Program-made: the position numbers and the translations under genes
Shown: positions 61,493 to 64,000 of the stretch, in pieces
Layout of the letters: every line of letters starts with the position of its first letter
Position numbering within the stretch: position 1 is the first letter of the stretch
The notes under the pieces: model-generated
Told to the model about the DNA's origin: nothing
Databases searched by the model: none
What the model saw: the letters and a program-made list of their open reading frames with translations, nothing else
Source of the DNA: Mycolicibacterium neworleansense
GTDB taxonomy: Bacteria > Actinomycetota > Actinomycetes > Mycobacteriales > Mycobacteriaceae
NCBI RefSeq assembly: GCF_001245615.1
Contig: NZ_CWKH01000002.1
Span: forward strand, 1,612,001-1,676,000
Direction: 5' to 3'
DNA length: 64,000 nt

Positions 61493-61855
61493 TTACGTCT
61501 TCAATGCGTCCAGTGCTTCGTCGAGCGTCGCGAACAGATCCACGACCTCGGCGATTCCGACAAGTTTGAGCGGCCGGCTGGTGGCCGGTCCATCGGCGAC
61601 GACGGCGAACCGTGCCGCGTCGCCCAGTTGTTCGTGTGCGGCCACCAGTACGCCCATGCCGGCCGAGGCCAGGAACTCCACGGCACTCAAGTCGACGACG
61701 ACGGCAGAAGGTGAGTTCTTGGCCGCGGTGTTGATCGCTTCCTCGAGCTTGGGCGCAGTGAGCATGTCGACCGTTCCGGCCACTGCCACCACGCTGACCT
61801 CGCCGACGCGGCTCTCTTCTACTGAGCAGCCTGCCGGGTCCGGTTGGATGGTCAT
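61493..61855 (-). CDS. rsfB: STAS-domain anti-anti-sigma factor (RsfB-like)
   Basis: This 120-residue antagonist has a STAS core: VSVVAVAGTVDMLTAPKLEE, AVVVDLSAVEFLASAGMGVL with the phosphorylatable Ser in SAGMG, and PLKLVGIAEVVDLFATLDEA. When unphosphorylated it would bind the RsbW-like protein and free a sigma factor. ATG at 61853-61855 (MTIQPDPAG) is used; the upstream frame is unneeded. Being close to RsbW-like and SpoIIE genes, it resembles the SigF control genes of fast-growing mycobacteria; the name rsfB is provisional. Confidence 0.85.
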   Translation of the reverse strand: MTIQPDPAGCSVEESRVGEVSVVAVAGTVDMLTAPKLEEAINTAAKNSPSAVVVDLSAVEFLASAGMGVLVAAHEQLGDAARFAVVADGPATSRPLKLVGIAEVVDLFATLDEALDALKT

Positions 61856-61940
61856 CCGGTTACCTCCGACGTTTCTCTTGCATCCATGGAGACGGTATCC
61901 AAGGAGGCGTCGACAAATACTAACGGTGTGGCCAGTGATC

Positions 61941-63080
61941 TCAGGCCACGGCCTCATAGAACAGGTTGAGATAGCGGGCGGTACGTGCCGATCCTTCGAC
62001 CCCCGGCCCCATCTTGTTCATCACGTAGGCGACGGTGGCGCGCTGCTCGGGGTTGCAGGTTTCCCACGAGCCGCCCCAGCCACCCCAGAAGCAGATCTTG
62101 CCCTCGGGGACGTAGGGCACGGTTTGGGTCTGCGGCAGCCCGAAGCCCAGTCCCCATCGCAGCGGGTGGCCGAGCAGCACCACGTCGGGGCTCTCGAGCT
62201 GCGGCTCGAAGATCGTGTCGACGGTCTCGGGCTGCAGTAGCTTCACTCCGTCGACCGTGCCGCCCAGCGAGATCGCCGAGAGGATCCGGACCAGTGACCG
62301 GGCATTGCCGTGGCCGTTGGCCGCGCCGATGTCGGCGGCGCGCCAGCCCGCCGTGTTGGCGATCGCCGGGGGCGGGGCGCCCATGAACGTCTTGAGTGCG
62401 ACCTCGGACAGCTGGTCCATCGGCAGGTCGAACGGTTCGTCGGGCGGGATGACCTCGGCGATGCGGTGCTGGTCGGCGGTGGCGGCCCCGATCTGGAAGT
62501 CAGCGCGCAGCGGTGCCGCGATCTCGTCGCGGACGAATTCTTTGAGCGTCTTGCCGGTGACACGCCGCAGCACCTCACCGATCAGGTGGCCATGCGTCAG
62601 CGCGTGGTAACCCGATGCGGTACCCGGCTCCCACCACGGCGTCTGGGCCGCCAATGCCGCCGTCGATTTCTCCCAGTCGTAGATGTCCTCGATCGCGAAC
62701 GGCTGTTCCCACCCCGACAGTCCCGAGCTGTGCGTCAACAGGTGGCGAAACTCGATGTCCTGCTTACCGTTTGCCGCGAACTCCGGCCAATAGTCGGCCA
62801 CCCGTGCGTCGGCGGTGATCAGGCCGCGGTCGATCAGCATCAGCGCGGCCAGTGCGGTCACGGTCTTGGTCGACGACCAGACGTTGACGATGGTGTCCCG
62901 TTCCCACGCGGCGGTGCGGGCCGCGTCGGCATGTCCGCCCCACATGTCGACGACGAGTTCACCGTCGATGTCGACGGCGATCGCGGCGCCGGTTTCCTCT
63001 CCATTGGCAATCGCATCCGCCAATGCGTCGCGTAACGCGTGAAAGCGGGCGTCGCAGTGGCCGTGCACGAGGTCATCCAT
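61941..63080 (-). CDS. serine hydrolase of the beta-lactamase/esterase EstB (LipL-like) group
   Basis: This 379-residue class C beta-lactamase-fold hydrolase has SxxK in VWSSTKTVTALAAL and Tyr in GTASGYHALTHGHL. In place of KTG it has WGGWGGS near the C-terminus, seen in family VIII esterases such as LipL/LipD. So esterase or lipase action is more likely than antibiotic hydrolysis. ATG at 63078-63080 (MDDLVHGHCD) is used; GTG 63086 is possible. No signal peptide is seen. Divergent from the aldehyde dehydrogenase gene across 120 AT-rich bases. Confidence 0.88.
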   Translation of the reverse strand: MDDLVHGHCDARFHALRDALADAIANGEETGAAIAVDIDGELVVDMWGGHADAARTAAWERDTIVNVWSSTKTVTALAALMLIDRGLITADARVADYWPEFAANGKQDIEFRHLLTHSSGLSGWEQPFAIEDIYDWEKSTAALAAQTPWWEPGTASGYHALTHGHLIGEVLRRVTGKTLKEFVRDEIAAPLRADFQIGAATADQHRIAEVIPPDEPFDLPMDQLSEVALKTFMGAPPPAIANTAGWRAADIGAANGHGNARSLVRILSAISLGGTVDGVKLLQPETVDTIFEPQLESPDVVLLGHPLRWGLGFGLPQTQTVPYVPEGKICFWGGWGGSWETCNPEQRATVAYVMNKMGPGVEGSARTARYLNLFYEAVA

Positions 63081-63200
63081 CGGCACATCATCGCTGGACT
63101 CGGGGCCTGCGCAGGAGGAAACCAACTAATACAACAAGTGCATGATTAACCGGTAAATTTGACTTGGACAAGTATTTATAGGGCTCGTACCGTGCCAGGT

Positions 63201-64000
63201 ATGACCTCAACGGCGACGCTGGACCTGACCGGACGGATGCTGATCGCGGGAACACCGGTGCGCGGTACCGGCAAGGAGATCCGGGGTATCGATCCGCACA
63301 CCGGTAACGCCATCGAACCCGCGTATCCGTATGGCGACCGGTCCCATGTCGACGAAGCCTGTGCTGCCGCCGTCGAGGCGTTCCCGGCGTACCGGTCGGC
63401 CCCGATCGAGACCAGGGCCCGATTCCTGGAAGCGATCGCGACCAACCTCGAGTCGATCGCTGATGCCCTCGTGGACCGTGCCCATTCCGAGACCGGCCTG
63501 CCCCGGCCACGGCTGACCGGCGAGGTCGGTCGCACCGCGGGCCAACTGCGGTTGTTCGCATCGGTTCTGCGTGAGGGCAGCTGGAATCAAGCCCGGATCG
63601 ATCCTGCGCAACCCGACCGAAGCCCGTTGCCGCGCCCCGATATTCGTCAGCGCAGCGTGCCACTCGGCCCGGTCGCGGTGTTCGGTGCCAGCAACTTCCC
63701 GCTGGCGTTCTCGGTGGCCGGCGGCGACACCGCGTCCGCACTGGCTGCCGGCTGCCCCGTTGTGGTCAAGGCCCACGATGCCCACCCCGGCACCTCCGAG
63801 CTCGTCGGACGTGCCATCGCCGACGCCGTCGCCGCGAGCGGGCTGCCCGCCGGAACGTTCTCACTCCTCTACGGATTCGGCCCGGAACTGGGTACCGCCC
63901 TGGTCACCGATCCCCGGATCAAGGCGGTCGGGTTCACCGGCTCCCGTGCCGGTGGCATGGCCCTGGTCGCCGCCGCCGCGGCGCGACCCGAACCGATCCC
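63201..64000 (+). CDS. aldehyde dehydrogenase (2,5-dioxovalerate/KGSA type), N-terminal part
   Basis: The gene runs off the right edge; 266 codons are visible. It starts MTSTATLDLTGRMLIAGTPV and has the NAD(P)-binding loop region PLGPVAVFGASNFPLAFSVA, then VVVKAHDAHPGTSELVGRAI and VGFTGSRAGGMALV. The Gly-Ala-Ser-Asn-Phe motif and HDAHPGTSE are typical of alpha-ketoglutaric-semialdehyde dehydrogenases in sugar-acid catabolism. The catalytic Cys lies beyond the window. ATG at 63201. Confidence 0.9.
   Translation, partial: MTSTATLDLTGRMLIAGTPVRGTGKEIRGIDPHTGNAIEPAYPYGDRSHVDEACAAAVEAFPAYRSAPIETRARFLEAIATNLESIADALVDRAHSETGLPRPRLTGEVGRTAGQLRLFASVLREGSWNQARIDPAQPDRSPLPRPDIRQRSVPLGPVAVFGASNFPLAFSVAGGDTASALAAGCPVVVKAHDAHPGTSELVGRAIADAVAASGLPAGTFSLLYGFGPELGTALVTDPRIKAVGFTGSRAGGMALVAAAAARPEPI

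Overview
The window is chromosomal DNA of a fast-growing Mycobacterium (Mycolicibacterium type). GC is high, GTG and TTG starts are common, neighbouring genes often overlap by 4 bases (ATGA/GTGA), and the gene order follows the M. tuberculosis block Rv3676 down to Rv3630, in inverted orientation. Assignments to families and to Rv orthologues come from reading the proteins and from synteny; no search was run.

Layout. 1-8.4 kb: crp (partial), a small membrane protein, nth, a thioredoxin-like protein, a Nudix hydrolase, the acid-resistance protease marP, ephE, a holin-like membrane protein, a secreted protease and acs. 8.5-11 kb: a conserved gene, then two structured RNAs at their syntenic places, the 6S-like Ms1 (MTS2823) and the 6C/B11 sRNA, on either side of a HAD-IB hydrolase gene. 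11-26.9 kb: the tad (Flp pilus) locus, which is broken. ssd and tadA are fused in frame by a deletion. tadA is then cut by an 11.8-kb insertion (about 12645-24489). tadE and tadF each appear to lack single G residues.

The insertion looks like a Tn554-type transposon. It has two different tyrosine recombinases (TnpA-like and TnpB-like), a small TnpC-like protein, and, upstream in the same orientation, an XRE/ImmA-IrrE protein and an unknown protein. The cargo is an MMPL transporter, a DUF6188-like protein, a hotdog thioesterase and two TetR regulators. Related operator sequences in three cargo intergenic regions suggest one shared regulon.

26.9-37.7 kb: core genes (Rv3651-like PAS-type protein, MrfA-like helicase, cspA, Rv3647c, topA, adenylate cyclase, DNA polymerase III delta' subunit, tRNA-Thr). 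37.7-43.3 kb: a variable, partly lower-GC stretch with an alpha/beta hydrolase, a carboxymuconolactone-decarboxylase-like protein, two lipoproteins and a 748-residue WxG-containing putative type VII substrate. Its C-terminal half is paralogous to the lipoprotein encoded directly downstream. 43.3-48.5 kb: an Rv3635-like membrane protein, galE1, an amidohydrolase and its probable TetR regulator with a palindromic operator.

48.5-56 kb: a five-gene minus-strand operon joining a Pls/PosA-type NRPS and an M1 peptidase to the flippase, PpgS and DUF2304 genes that supply polyprenyl-phosphate galactosamine to arabinogalactan. 56-57.2 kb: a TerC gene under a yybP-ykoY manganese riboswitch whose expression platform can be read directly. 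57.8-61.9 kb: a signalling block (receiver-SpoIIE phosphatase, histidine kinase, response regulator, RsbW-like kinase, STAS antagonist), probably a SigF-type partner switch. The window ends with a serine hydrolase and a partial aldehyde dehydrogenase.
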